Source: Elmis aenea (Eukaryota > Arthropoda > Insecta > Coleoptera > Elmidae). Taken from it: a DNA stretch of 64,000 bases. The position numbers and the translations under genes were made by a program. Under the pieces are notes generated by a model. The model was not told where the DNA came from. It saw nothing but the letters and a program-made list of their open reading frames with translations, and made no database searches. Position 1 is the stretch's first letter, and each line of letters opens with the position of its first letter. Location: contig OX393576.1 in assembly GCA_947652605.1 (NCBI GenBank), positions 56,334,966 to 56,398,965 on the forward strand. Reading direction: 5' to 3'. Shown piece by piece: positions 10,992-21,761 of this stretch.

Positions 10992-11756
10992 TTCCGATTA
11001 CGTCTGCCGACGTTTTTCGACTCTTCTCCGCCACTTTTTTCTTAAATTCATAACTTTTACCAGTCTTGCGTCCATGTTGTTTTGGGCGTTCCTCTCTTCT
11101 GTAGATAATATGGGTGCTGTGATAATCATATTGATATTTACATTACGCAGTTTAGCGCAGATGACGCTTAAATTTGTTTAATAATAAAGCACTATACAAC
11201 AGTTGCCAATTAAAATCTAAATTATATTATTTAAAAACATGATTCAATAAAATGTGATGCCATGTGTTTTAGCTTTTAGCTAAAGCTTATTTTGTTATCA
11301 TGGATTAATTGTTTTAGGAAAATAATTTAAACTTGTTTATGGCGAATTAGTTGTTCTCTGTAGAATGTTAATAGTGCATATTATATCCTATAACCGAATT
11401 ATGTTTGCCACCACCTTGCATGCCGCCGGCTGATCTATGCGGTACTGCAACAGTTTATAAAATTACCGCCGTTTTAAAGCAAATTTAATTAAGTCTGCTA
11501 ATTATAATAATATTTACCACTGCTATGGTAAAGCTTAATTGAAATAAAACAAGTTAGTATTGATTTACAAAACAGAAGTGCCTTGACAACAAATTGGTTC
11601 TATATTAATCACATCATGATGGAATAAAAAATTCTTGTGTTTCAATAATAAAGGTAATCAATATGTTTAATAGTATTGTGGTCAAGTATCATCACATTAA
11701 GAACAAATTTATTACATTGATTTTTTTAAATATTTTTTTTTCATTTACGAAGTATA
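10992..11756. other. Non-coding DNA, nothing recognised
   Basis: No coding frame, RNA gene or bounded element was recognised between the MITE at 10068-10989 and the hAT at 11765. Confidence 0.45.
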
Positions 11757-11915
11757 CCACAAATTAGTGATTGCAATACCGGACCAAAATTACGATACCG
11801 GTATTCGTTATTTATTCGCAAGTAATACCGGTATATACCGGTATAATACCGGTATTGCTGTTTAAAAAAAGTATTGATTTTGAAAACAAAAATATTTTAC
11901 ACATACATATATGTA

Positions 11916-13151
11916 CAGGGTGGTCCAAATTCGATGGGATTGTATGGGTATCTCGCTTAATAAGCAAGATAGAGAAACGGTGAAATTACCAGAATAGTGC
12001 AGTTTTTTGGGAAAAACTCAAAACAATTGTCATATATATTTTATCATTTTCTGTTTTTCTTGATTATTTTTTGTTTTCACAGCCTACTTTTTGCTTTTCA
12101 TCTTTAAAAAAATTGAAAAACCTTTGTAACTTGCGTATTATTAAAAATAAATACATAAACCCTTAAATATTTGAAATGAGAAAAAAATAAGGAATTTAAA
12201 TAGGCCATAGCCAACTATAGTTTCTATTTAAAAAAAGGTAAGTTTGTGTCATAACTTTTTAACGGCGAGCGCAAAAGTTTTTTTTAGTGTAACAAAACTT
12301 AACATATAAATATCTAAAAATATTGTTTATAAACTTTTTCGACATTTACAACAATAACGGAGATATGACACATTATTCATATGGCAAAAAAACAGTTTTT
12401 CTCTAATATCTCAAAAACCGGAAATGATACAATATTTTTGAAAACGGTTCTGAGTATGCCCCAAAAAACTGCCCATTTTTGGTAATTTAGCCGTTTCTCT
12501 ATCTTGCCTATTAACTCTTTCAAGGGCAGGAAAGGTCATGCAAAAAAAGACCTAGAAGGGCAGAAAAACTTTATTTGAAATTTTTAACAATAAATTGAAT
12601 TTTACTATTTTCCCATTCTTTACATATAACGTTTGCTACAAAAAAAAATAATTTAATAGTTTATTACATAATTAAACCTAATTATTAATAGGTGGTACAA
12701 ATTTTAGATCACCAAAAAAATTCATGCGCTGTTTATCAAACGTCAAATTCACGTAAATTTCTTTATATTATTCATAGTTAAGCTATAAATGAACTAAACT
12801 ATTAGTGTTATAAAAAAAAAATGAATAAAAAAAAACTTATTTTTTCTTAAATTCATACAATAAAATAGACACTCTACAAATACAGTAAAAAGTGTTTTAT
12901 TTATTTGAATTTGCCTTTTTAGTTTCAACAATGGTTTCTAAAACTTAGATTTCTACCACTGGAGAGCGCTCCACGCACGAGGCGTTAATTTTAAAAGGTA
13001 GATTCACAATTACGTATTTAAATGTAGGTGGTACAAAAATCGTACCACCGCCCAAATAGACGCATTGTTTGGTGGTACATATTTTAGACCACCGCCCTTG
13101 AAAGAGTTAAGCGAGATACCCATGCAATCCCATCGAATTTGGACCACCCTG
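11916..13151. mobile_element. Mariner-type MITE nested in the hAT (1236 bp)
   Basis: Ends CAGGGTGGTCCAAATTCGAT and ATCGAATTTGGACCACCCTG are flanked by TA. The arms continue inwards (GTATGGGTATCTCGCTTA and its complement). The right arm is itself interrupted by a TTAA-flanked element. Confidence 0.85.
12515..13106. mobile_element. TTAA-flanked MITE, piggyBac-like (592 bp)
   Basis: TTAA (12511-12514) precedes CTCTTTCAAGGGC. GCCCTTGAAAGAG precedes TTAA (13107-13110). Removing the element and one TTAA restores CTTGCCTATTAAGCGAGATA, the complement of the opposite MITE arm, so the empty site can be read inside the same host element. TTAA targeting points to piggyBac or Kolobok. The interior holds GTGGTACAAAAATCGTACCA-like inverted motifs near 13025. 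Confidence 0.85.
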
Positions 13152-13273
13152 TATAATGTAAAAACACAAATTTGCACAAAATAAAGAAACTTAAAATAAT
13201 ACATATGTAAAAAATATAGACCCAAAAAATAAACAAACCGACATATGAATTTAAATATATTTATATTGCCATT

Positions 13274-13577
13274 TCAACTATTTTTAAAGTGAGACTTTAA
13301 AAAGCATAAGGCATCATTTGTTTCATCACTAAGCCATGAGCGAACTTTGGTACAAATTTTTCCTGCCCCAGAAAACCGCTCGCTCCAATTTATCACTTGG
13401 TGGAATTGTTAGGAGATAGGCATATACTATTTCTAGGTATTTCCCTTTAAGTCCTTCGTCTTCTAATAATCTCATATCTCTTTTAATTAACTTAAATACA
13501 TCATTTTGTAGCACGATTTTGTGTTTTGCATTTATTGCTATTTTTTTATTTATGGCAGACTGCAATTTTTGCTCCAT
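13274..13577 (-). pseudogene. hAT transposase C-terminal dimerisation domain, frameshifted
   Basis: The minus-strand frame gives KGKYLEIVYAYLLTIPPS followed, in the next frame, by SERFSGAGKICTKVRSWLSD and a tail ending HFKNS and a stop at 13274. This is the conserved end of hAT transposases (PPS, SERxFS, xGxI blocks). A single-base shift falls inside the SERFS block near 13370. The N-terminal zinc finger and catalytic core are absent. Confidence 0.75.
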
Positions 13578-13812
13578 CGTTAGTCTTATTTGTTCATGTT
13601 CTTTAGTTGCAGTTGTACAATTAACGTCCTTTCATGTTATTACAACTATGAATTGTAAAAGAGACTATTAAAGAATAAAATTCAAATAAAAAAAAAAAAT
13701 ATTAATACCGAATACCGGTATTAGACCTTCAAATGAGACGGTATTTCGGTATTGTAAAATGGAACGGTATACCGGTATTCGGTATACCGGTATTGCAATC
13801 ACTACCACAAAC

Positions 13813-14433
13813 GTTTAATTGGCAACAACTTTATTTCGGATTGAACAAATATTCAAAGACAATCATAAGTTTTTGTTAGATTACTTCATTTCTTTTTCTC
13901 AATACTTATCGACAAGAAATAAACTGTTGTTGGAAACTTTCGTTAAACTCGCTTGCAAACATAATAACATTAAAAGTAGATAAATTTTAAAATCTTTAAG
14001 TAAAGTTGGTTTTGTGTAATTATTACATCTAATAATGCAAATAATTCAATTCGAATTTTATTCTCTTGAAATGAAATTATGGGGTTGTGGAAATTTAATG
14101 AGGGATTTCGATGCCATTTAAAATTAAACTTCGATAACATTTTCAATAATTTCGTAACTGTATTTACTTTAAAACGAAAGATGAATAATTATGCCGAAAT
14201 AAGCGGAGATCGCTTTATTTTTATGTTCAGTTTGGAGTATGTAATTTTAGATGTAGGATAATAGAAAGCACATTTTGAACAAGACACTGTAAATATTGTC
14301 TTTAAAGAAATTATTCACGGATAGTTTTAAGTAGTTTTAGTTTTACAGTAGTCTCTTTATATTTAATAAAAAATTGAAATATACACATCTCAAAGTAAGT
14401 TTTAATATTGCTTGCTATTTGACCCAATTATGT
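13813..14433. other. Non-coding DNA, nothing recognised
   Basis: AT-rich; no supported gene or bounded repeat. Confidence 0.45.
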
Positions 14434-14994
14434 CCGCGTTTTTCTTCGTTATTGAAGTTCATTTTAACGAATCTATAATGTGACAAGTAATAGGCTTTAA
14501 AAACTTTTAGTTTGTTAATTGTTTGTCATGGAAACAACATACCGGCCTACCTGATTTATCGTGGTTGTTTAAAACGCATTTTTTTCAAATTTGACAATGA
14601 AAGAGGTAAAATACCATGTGTAATACATCAATGGATTCAGAAAAATAAATGCTATTGGATTATGTAAATAGCAAAAAATGCGCCCTTAAGAAAAAAATAA
14701 AGTTGGTTGTCATAAAACAAAAACGAATCGATCTAGGAAAAATTTGTGACCACCGTCCGAACGTCCGATGTGGCTTAAAAAGTTGCTTCAGCAATGTTTT
14801 AACACATTCAAAATATTTCTATTTCCAAAGGAGTTTCCTAATTTTCTCGGATACCGTTTGAGATACGTATTTCCAATTTCTCTTCGGGTTATCAATGAGC
14901 ACCAAATTTAGCAACTTTGCCAAGTTTAAACCTACACTCTAGCTATTATAATAAGCGAGATTACCCTGGTCGCCCTCGAATTTGAATCACCCTG
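14434..14994. mobile_element. 5'-truncated copy of the 922-bp mariner-type MITE
   Basis: Matches the central part and one arm of the element at 10068-10989 (for example TTCTTCGTTATTGAAGTTCA and AAATGCTATTGGATTATGTA). It ends GAATCACCCTG-TA. The left arm is missing and many substitutions have accumulated, so it is an older copy. Confidence 0.75.
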
Positions 14995-15054
14995 TAGATA
15001 TGTAATATTGTATATGATTACTCCTAATATTTGTGTAGAAAGAAAATTTGTACC

Positions 15055-15651
15055 TGTGAAATACTAATTTAGGAAACATAAATTTTTCGGGCTATTACTT
15101 TAGCGAAGTTTTGATTTTTCTATTTCGATGGTAGATGCAAATTCATCCTCTATAGATATATTATTTCTAAACCACTCAATCGTTCCTGGTACATCGCAGA
15201 GCGAGTGTACTTTTTGCTGTTATTTGAAATTCACTACATAAATATGTTCCGTCACTGTCTCTGAAAACATCATATTTTAGGTAATTTTATAAAATGTCAG
15301 AATTTTTTAAAGCAGTTTTCTTAAGTAATTTTTTGTTATTGTTTAAATTTTTCATCAACAGATGCAATTGCGGTATCCATAATTAAAAAATTCATTGTAT
15401 CTTTAATATTTTTTTTAAATCTTCTGATTTCATCCTCTGCTTTATACACACATTGGTCATTATTTGTTTTCTAAGTGGAACTGTTTATTGGTTAAAATTA
15501 TTCATTAAACCTAAGACCTTAGCGATGTTTTCCGCATCTGCTAACATTTTTTAAATGAATCATTTCGTTTTTTTATGAGAAGGCTGGCGCCCCCGTATCT
15601 TGGCGCCCCTAAACAATCGACAAGAGTCGCCTAATGGTAAAACCGGCCCTG
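15055..15651 (-). mobile_element. hAT relic with CAGGGCCGG end (ZMYM1-like transposase fragments)
   Basis: The right tip reads ACCGGCCCTG. Read on the minus strand it is CAGGGCCGGTTTTACCATTA followed by GGGGCGCC motifs, typical of hAT elements encoding ZMYM1-like proteins. Minus-strand translation gives scattered pieces such as DAENIAKVLGLMNNF among many stops. The other end is missing, apparently lost at the MITE ending 14994. A relative with the same terminus starts at 61652. Confidence 0.5.
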
Positions 15652-15771
15652 GGTCCAAAAATCGTTAAAAAAGAGAGCATATTATTATTGTACAGCAACA
15701 TAAAATGACGAAAGCTTGTAATTTAACCCGTAACTGATGTGAAGCCATTTTAAGTACGCGCACACTGTTCA

Positions 15772-15788
15772 CCGGTCAAATTGACCGG
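15772..15788. promoter_or_regulatory. Subterminal palindrome of the piggyBac element (left)
   Basis: CCGGTCAAATTGACCGG is a near-perfect palindrome 45 bases inside the left end. It recurs as GGTCAAATTGACCGG at 18094-18108, 17 bases inside the right end, and as GGTCAAATTGAGCGG at 17924-17938, between the transposase start and the right end. Candidate transposase-binding site. Confidence 0.5.
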
Positions 15789-16047
15789 CACACTTAAATC
15801 ATGTTTTATCTATATTATCTTTACATTAAATGGTGGTGATACGTTTCACTAATTACATCATTATACTATTCCCTATAATATTTGTTTCAACAAACCGCTT
15901 CCCCCTCCATTACTAAAATAAATAAATAAAAAGAACAACCCGACAAAATTAAAGCATTTATTCAAATTAACATAATCATATTACATTTGTAAAATTAAAA
16001 ATATGCATAGGTATTATATAAAAAAATGATATACCCCACAGAAAAAT

Positions 16048-17832
16048 TTAAACACATTCCTTGCAAATAAGCCTGGAACATTGTGAGCACACAGGTTTTT
16101 TGCATGTTATGCAACCATGCGATGCTTTTCGTTCTTTTTTAGCAGGACACAAATAACAAGTCTTACGCTTCGGCAATTTTCCTGTTTCAGTCTGTAATCC
16201 ATCAGCTACAGATACGAGTATATCAATTTTTAAAATTCGTCTAATAATAAATCGAATTTCTGCTGCTGTACGGGGATTCATCAAACGACGTTCCATTTCG
16301 GGTTTTACTAATTGGAGGGCCAGTTGTTTTATGAAATCAATTCGTTTCAATGCCAAATTATTTTTACATGCACTGTAAAGTATGAATGCATTGACACTAC
16401 TTATATCCAATATTCTGAAAAATATGGCCATAGGCCATCGTCTTGTTCTTCGTCCTGAACAATAAATCGCGCATTTCTCATCCAGGGCATCAACACCAGC
16501 CTTAGTCGAATTGTAGTACATAATAATTTCTGGTTTATTTGTAACGGGGTCAGTAACTTTTGAATGATGCATAGAACTTACTAACAAAGCTACTTTTCCT
16601 TTTTTTGGAACATATGAAACCAAAGCGATACCTGACGTAAAGCCATACAAACTTGAAGCAATTGGTCTGTGTTTGCTAGGCTGAAATTCTGCTGGAATTT
16701 CTCTTTTGTTCTTTTTTATGGTGCCAACATAAGTAAGACCTTTTGTCTCCAATAGGTGAACAAGGCCTATTGATGTAAACCAATTGTCGGCAGTTATATT
16801 GCGATTAGTCATTTGAATTGGTTTTGAAAGTCGTATTACAGATTGAGTCGGTTTAGGTAGCTCTTGTTCTTCTGGTGAAAGAGTTCGACCGTCTGATTCT
16901 TTCCCAGAATATATATAACCATTCAAAAAGTAATGAGTTTTGCTATCTGTAATTGCCATTATTTTTATTCCATATTTACATGGTTTATTTGGCATGTACA
17001 TACGGAACTTGCATCTACTACGAAAACTTACTAGCATTTCATCAATCGTTGCACATTCTCCCACACTGTAAAGTTCCTGACAATTTCTTACAAACGATTC
17101 AAATATAAAGGATATCGGTGCTGTGGGATCCAGTATTTTGCGTTCCTTTCTGCTTTCAGGATCGTCGAATCTCAGGGTACTTAGCAAAAAAAGGAAGCGA
17201 CATTTACTCATAACTGCTCGAAAAATGTCCCTTCCTGAACCATCAGTTGCAAAAATTGCATTTACATCTTCATGGTTTGATTTGAATGCAGCAGAAAAAT
17301 AGAGCAATCCTAGAAAAGCCTTTAGTTCAATTATATCTAATACTTTTAGTTCTGGACGATTTTGCTTTTTGTACTTTTCTCTCTCTCTTTCAATTCGAGT
17401 ATTAGTCCAACGCAAAACTTCAGATAAAATATTGTTGTCCATAAGTAAATTCCACATTTCTTCTGGAGTTGCACTTTCTAGTCTAGCAGGTCCTCGTAAA
17501 CCAGGGCGCTGAGATATTATGTTGCGTTTTTGTGTTTTCCTTTTCGACTTACTTGGTTCAGCTGTCCAAAAAAATTTATTTTTTCCAAAATATTGTTTCC
17601 TGTCGGCCACACTTACATTTTCATTACAATCACTATCACTGTCTTCTTCAATCGAATCAGAGTCATGCTCACTTTCTATGACAATGTCGCAGTCAGATTC
17701 TATGTCACTTGCTATTTCGTCAGTATCCGGTAAAGTGTCGTCGTCAACCTCTTCAAACCATTTCATAACCGTTTCTTCGTAGTCTTTGCTGGTTATCTTT
17801 ACTCGTTTAGATGTACTGGGTCGTGATTCCAT
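16048..17832 (-). CDS. piggyBac-type (PGBD) transposase, intact, 594 aa
   Basis: Cuts and pastes its own element at TTAA sites through a DDE_Tnp_1_7 (RNase H-like) core. Starting at the ATG at 17830-17832 gives a 594-residue protein, the usual family length; the open frame extends 20 codons further upstream with a hydrophobic stretch that is probably not translated. The N-terminus is acidic (about residues 25-75). The three catalytic Asp are visible: TIDEMLVSF (about D264), TADNWFTS (about D349) and AGVDALDEK (about D448). The tail (about 559-593) is a Cys/His-rich RING-like domain of the CYLC, HGCITC, CSQC and CKEC pattern, known to help bind the ends. No stop or frameshift. The element's TTAA-flanked TIRs surround it. 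Confidence 0.95.
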   Translation of the reverse strand: MESRPSTSKRVKITSKDYEETVMKWFEEVDDDTLPDTDEIASDIESDCDIVIESEHDSDSIEEDSDSDCNENVSVADRKQYFGKNKFFWTAEPSKSKRKTQKRNIISQRPGLRGPARLESATPEEMWNLLMDNNILSEVLRWTNTRIEREREKYKKQNRPELKVLDIIELKAFLGLLYFSAAFKSNHEDVNAIFATDGSGRDIFRAVMSKCRFLFLLSTLRFDDPESRKERKILDPTAPISFIFESFVRNCQELYSVGECATIDEMLVSFRSRCKFRMYMPNKPCKYGIKIMAITDSKTHYFLNGYIYSGKESDGRTLSPEEQELPKPTQSVIRLSKPIQMTNRNITADNWFTSIGLVHLLETKGLTYVGTIKKNKREIPAEFQPSKHRPIASSLYGFTSGIALVSYVPKKGKVALLVSSMHHSKVTDPVTNKPEIIMYYNSTKAGVDALDEKCAIYCSGRRTRRWPMAIFFRILDISSVNAFILYSACKNNLALKRIDFIKQLALQLVKPEMERRLMNPRTAAEIRFIIRRILKIDILVSVADGLQTETGKLPKRKTCYLCPAKKERKASHGCITCKKPVCSQCSRLICKECV

Positions 17833-17923
17833 AATAAAACAACTTAAAATAAAATAACAAAATAAAATAATAACAAAATAAAATAATAACAAAATAAAAA
17901 TGTATAACGTACTTACTGCGTCT

Positions 17924-17938
17924 GGTCAAATTGAGCGG
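17924..17938. promoter_or_regulatory. Third GGTCAAATTGA-type motif of the piggyBac element
   Basis: GGTCAAATTGAGCGG, one base different from the two subterminal palindromes, sits about 90 bases upstream of the transposase start. It could serve transposase binding or self-regulation of the promoter; this is inferred from recurrence only. Confidence 0.4.
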
Positions 17939-18129
17939 TAGGAAACGGAATTAATGAATATCTTGAAAAATAAAAGGACCACACAAATGCGCTTATATCA
18001 GTCGACTGACATTCAGAATGTAAGAAAATACACTGAAGGATGAATACGCAACTAGAAAATTAACCGCGCTATTTAAATTTCAAATAGTGCAATGGTCAAA
18101 TTGACCGGAGCACAGCAGTTACGGGTTAA

Positions 18130-19300
18130 GGTAAACGCCATTACACCATAAATTTTTATTATGTATAGGTAAATATCTTAAATGAATGGTAATTTAGTTA
18201 TGTCTAATAGTTTATGTTTAAAAAGTTAATTTTTTTACAAGTAATTACTGCTATTTTAAGTTGCTTTTTCATGGAATATATTATTATAGGAATAAAAAAG
18301 ATAAGTCATATGGTTTTGCTTGACCCACTTAAAATCTTTAAAACTAAAAACAAACAACAATTAATTAAAATATGCTTTTTCTAGACATTGAACAATGGTT
18401 TTCAAAGTTTCAAAACAAAGTCTCAATCTAAAATAGTTCTGTGCATAAACAGGTTAAATATGCTCATAACTTTGCTGCAAGTTTTTCTTTGATGCTAAGC
18501 AATCTATATTGCGCTAAACTACAGCTTTGTATTCGATTCAATATCAACGAGTCATGGCAAACTTTCTGCTCTAAATAAAAAATACAATTCAGCGTCACGT
18601 GCGTAGCAGGTGCAAGTAGCATGAGTTAATCTAGAATCGACTTCTTTAGAATCTTTCAGACTTGCTATATGCCAGGACTTCGAAGATTCTCAGGAGATTT
18701 CCTTCGACTTGCTGTAAAAACAAGAAACGAGACTTCACAAAACGACTACGTCTTCAGGCTAGAACATCCCCGAGGCATCTTTGATTGGACCTCGATACTA
18801 AGCCTGACAAAAAAATAAAAAACATCTAATATAATTTGCAAATAATAGAACAAAACGGGACGTAATCGAATGAATGGAAATAAGGATCAAAGGCGTATAT
18901 TGTTGAATGTTGTTTGAACTGGGTCACAATAATTTTAATTCAAAGCTTTAATTTTCTTACAAGTATATAAAAGTATGATTTCGTAAATCGTTAAAATAAA
19001 AACTTAATTTGAATGTTCAAAGTAAACGCTGCAATAGTGTGTATAACATACCAAAATCTTGCGAGAACCAAACCAATAATATTGTCACAGCTGTACTTTT
19101 TAATATTATTTTCAAAACGCGGCAGGATGAGTGTTTGTCGGTACGAGCACATTGGAGCGTAATTGGACGTACCATAAACCTCCTGGAGCGCCTGACGAGC
19201 TCAGGCAGGATGTACTTGTTATTGTGTTCTAAGTGTAAGATTACTTTATTGATGTTATTTGGACTTTCCAACGCTTTGGGCGAAATGTGCCGCCCAAGTT
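18130..19300. other. Non-coding DNA, nothing recognised
   Basis: No supported gene. The GC content rises from about 19130 onward, leading into the next entry. Overlapping frames on both strands around 19010-19370 show no known motif. Confidence 0.4.
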
Positions 19301-19763
19301 TGTAACGGTCGCGCGGGAAAGCGTCTTCAACGTGGGGGTGGTTTTTGCGAAAACCTGGACAGTCAGTCAAGATTCGTTGGTCGGACGCCGTGGTCCGAGG
19401 GTCAGTTGGACTCCTCTTCCAACGATTCCCGCCTTTCGGGACTTGGAGGATATTCGTGGCGCGGGTCTCGAGACTTACGGTCGAGCTTCTAGCGGTTTTC
19501 CGGTTGCGAAGTAAGTTTTCTAGTTGCGTTCGGTTTAACTATTTAGAGTTGCGCCCCGCGTTTGATTTAATTATTTAGAGTAATTGTGTCAGTTAATGTA
19601 AAGTGTTTAGTGTTTTTATGTTTTTATATAATAAATATAATTTATGCCAAGCGAGTGTCTCATTTCATTGAGCGAGTGAGTGTGCTAGAGCTTAGCCCCC
19701 ATAATTCAGCGCCGCCCCTGGGCATTTTTAGGCCCGATCAAATGTACCGCGACATATTCAAAA
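19301..19763 (+). other. GC-rich segment, possible LTR plus leader of another retroelement
   Basis: Begins TGTAACGGTCGCGCGGG, an LTR-like start. It contains AATAAA near 19630 and is followed by a leader-like GC-rich stretch before being cut by the LTR element starting at 19764. Several frames are open but carry no recognisable domain. No second copy is present in the window, so an LTR cannot be demonstrated; a 5' exon of an unknown gene is an alternative. Confidence 0.25.
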
Positions 19764-20301
19764 TGTCGCGGCTATGAAAAGACCGGACTTTATAATTAGG
19801 ATACTGACGTTTGTTTACTATTCGCGAGTTACGGGGGCGTAAACTCTAGATATACTTCATAAAACACTCAGATTAACTCAAATAACAGATGGGAACACTC
19901 GCTTTGCATAAAACTATTTATTAACAAATAACTTAACACTTGGCTTTAATATACAAATAAATGGGTCTCACAATACCAGAATCATTCACAAATAACACAA
20001 TCAAACAATAGTCAAACGATACAAAATGATTACTTACATAATAATAACAAATGCACAGACAGTGGCCGGTTGGGCCAACAGCCCCCAAAAGCGGCCGGCG
20101 GGAGTAGCCGCAGCAAATAGAGTAGCCGCAGCCCCGCAGCAAGTAGAGTAGACAGATAAACATTACATCTTTGCTTAAATACTACCCCGTAGCGGGGGTC
20201 CTTCCGCCTGAGTTTTGGGTACATAACGGTAAATGAACAAATCTAACGAACTTTGCAAGTACAGCGTTACAAAATTTACTTCAAAAACTCTGATTGTGAC
20301 A
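19764..20301 (-). repeat. Downstream (3') LTR, 538 bp
   Basis: Essentially identical to 25548-26085 at an offset of 5784. On the + strand it starts TGTCGCGGCTATG and ends GATTGTGACA. The open frames inside recur identically in the other LTR and are not genes. The near identity implies recent insertion. Confidence 0.93.
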
Positions 20302-20312
20302 TTTCCCCCTCC
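20302..20312 (-). promoter_or_regulatory. Polypurine tract
   Basis: On the minus strand GGAGGGGGAAA directly precedes the TGTCACAATC start of the downstream LTR, the site that primes plus-strand DNA synthesis. This independently fixes the element's orientation as minus. Confidence 0.8.
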
Positions 20313-21761
20313 GTTACAAAAATGGACCCCATTTTCAAAACATTACAACAATCAAAATATCCCCAAAACTCAATTAACTTTAAATCAAAGCGCGCGACTT
20401 CGGAAACCGTTCGTGCCCGTCTTCCGAAAGCAGCTTACTTTAATCAAACCATTACTCAAATATTGAGGAAAGCACGAAAAAACCTCAATATCGAACATAA
20501 ACTGCATTTAATCTAGCAAAACACAATAGCAATTACGCGCGTGATGTCCATGAAAACCACATTTTCATCCAACGGTCGCGATAATCCATGCGGCAGATAC
20601 CATCGTCCAAATTTCGCTGTCCTCAAGGTACTCGGCGCTTAACGGCATTTTAAGGAAATGGCCGTCAACATCCTCTTCTTCCTCAACGGACTCGCGCGCG
20701 ATGTCCACCGACGCAGACCCAAGACTCCATCCTTTCGTATCCTTTTCTAACTTGGACCACGTCCCAAACGACACGCCACAGCTGATTGTCCTAAGCCCAA
20801 CTCGGAACCATTTTGGAAGTCCAACACCCAGTAGCAGGTACATCCAAATCATCGAACAAACTTTTTATGGTCATCTGTGGCCTCGATACTCGGCCGGTTT
20901 TCAGTTGAATTTTACAAAAATAACCAACGTTAGAAAGTTCTAATACAAACTCATTACAAAATAACTACAACTTCAAACATTCTTAAATAACATGACCCCT
21001 CATAAAACTTTAAACTACCTACAACCTACAAGCCAAGTTAACAAAACTGACAAAATGAATTCTTACCACGATCGCACGATCCCATGGTGCATACTGACCT
21101 TCGGTAAATAAAACATTACTTTTAAAATTCATCTTGCTCAAATTAACAAATTTAGCAAACTTCATGCACTCACCATCTACTAAACATTTATTAATTTTGC
21201 TTTTCAAAAACAAATCAACGCCATGTTTTTTAACTTTGTGATTTGTACTAACACATTTTAAAAATCGCGGCTCCTCCTTACCAACATTTTTAAAATCATC
21301 AACAATTAAATTAGACTCCACTTGAACATTATTAGTAACAACACCCAATTTAAAACTTTTTGGGACACTTACTTGCTCAATTTCTGGCAATACATTACAA
21401 AAATTCTCACAGTTACTCGAATCTACATTAACAATTTTTCTACGCTTATTTCTCTCAAGCACATTACTCGCGTGATACTCAGGTAATTTATTAGCATTTA
21501 CATTAATACCGATAACTTCCTCGTTATCAACACAACTAATTAAATTATCTACAACAATGTTACCATCTACGCCATTTTCTAGCGGACCATTGTCTACAAA
21601 AATACCCTCATTATCATTTATACCTAATTCGACGCTTACCTGAGACAACACCTCATTAAAATCTTTGTCAATGCTACCTAACTCACTGCAACTGTTTACA
21701 GATTTTTGCAAATTACTATTACTTTCAATTTTAAAATTTACGCCAGCCTGATCACTTACAT

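Larger units (their letters stand above)
11765..13804. mobile_element. hAT element remnant with ATACCGG-rich ends
   Basis: TIRs are TAGTGATTGCAATACCGG and CCGGTATTGCAATCACTA. Flanks CCACAAAT (11757-11764) and CCACAAAC (13805-13812) are an 8-bp TSD with one mismatch. Subterminal regions repeat ATACCGGTAT many times. A 1.24-kb mariner-type MITE is nested inside; without it about 0.8 kb remains, including a broken hAT C-terminal coding piece on the minus strand. This is a deletion derivative of an autonomous hAT. Confidence 0.85.
15727..18125 (-). mobile_element. Complete piggyBac-type element (2.4 kb)
   Basis: Termini CCCGTAACTG and CAGTTACGGG are flanked by TTAA at 15723-15726 and 18126-18129. 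The transposase gene on the minus strand is intact and fills most of the element. Subterminal copies of GGTCAAATTGACCGG occur near both ends. Nothing is inserted in it and no degeneration was seen, so it looks young and possibly autonomous. Confidence 0.93.

Noticed and set aside
19933..20224. Small proteins repeated identically at 25717-26008
   Set aside because: Both lie inside the two LTRs of the same retroelement; the repetition is the LTR, not a gene family.
20565..20852. 95-codon minus-strand frame between gag and the polypurine tract as a pol or env remnant
   Set aside because: No protease, polymerase, integrase or envelope motif is visible; kept only as part of the element's unassigned 3' region.
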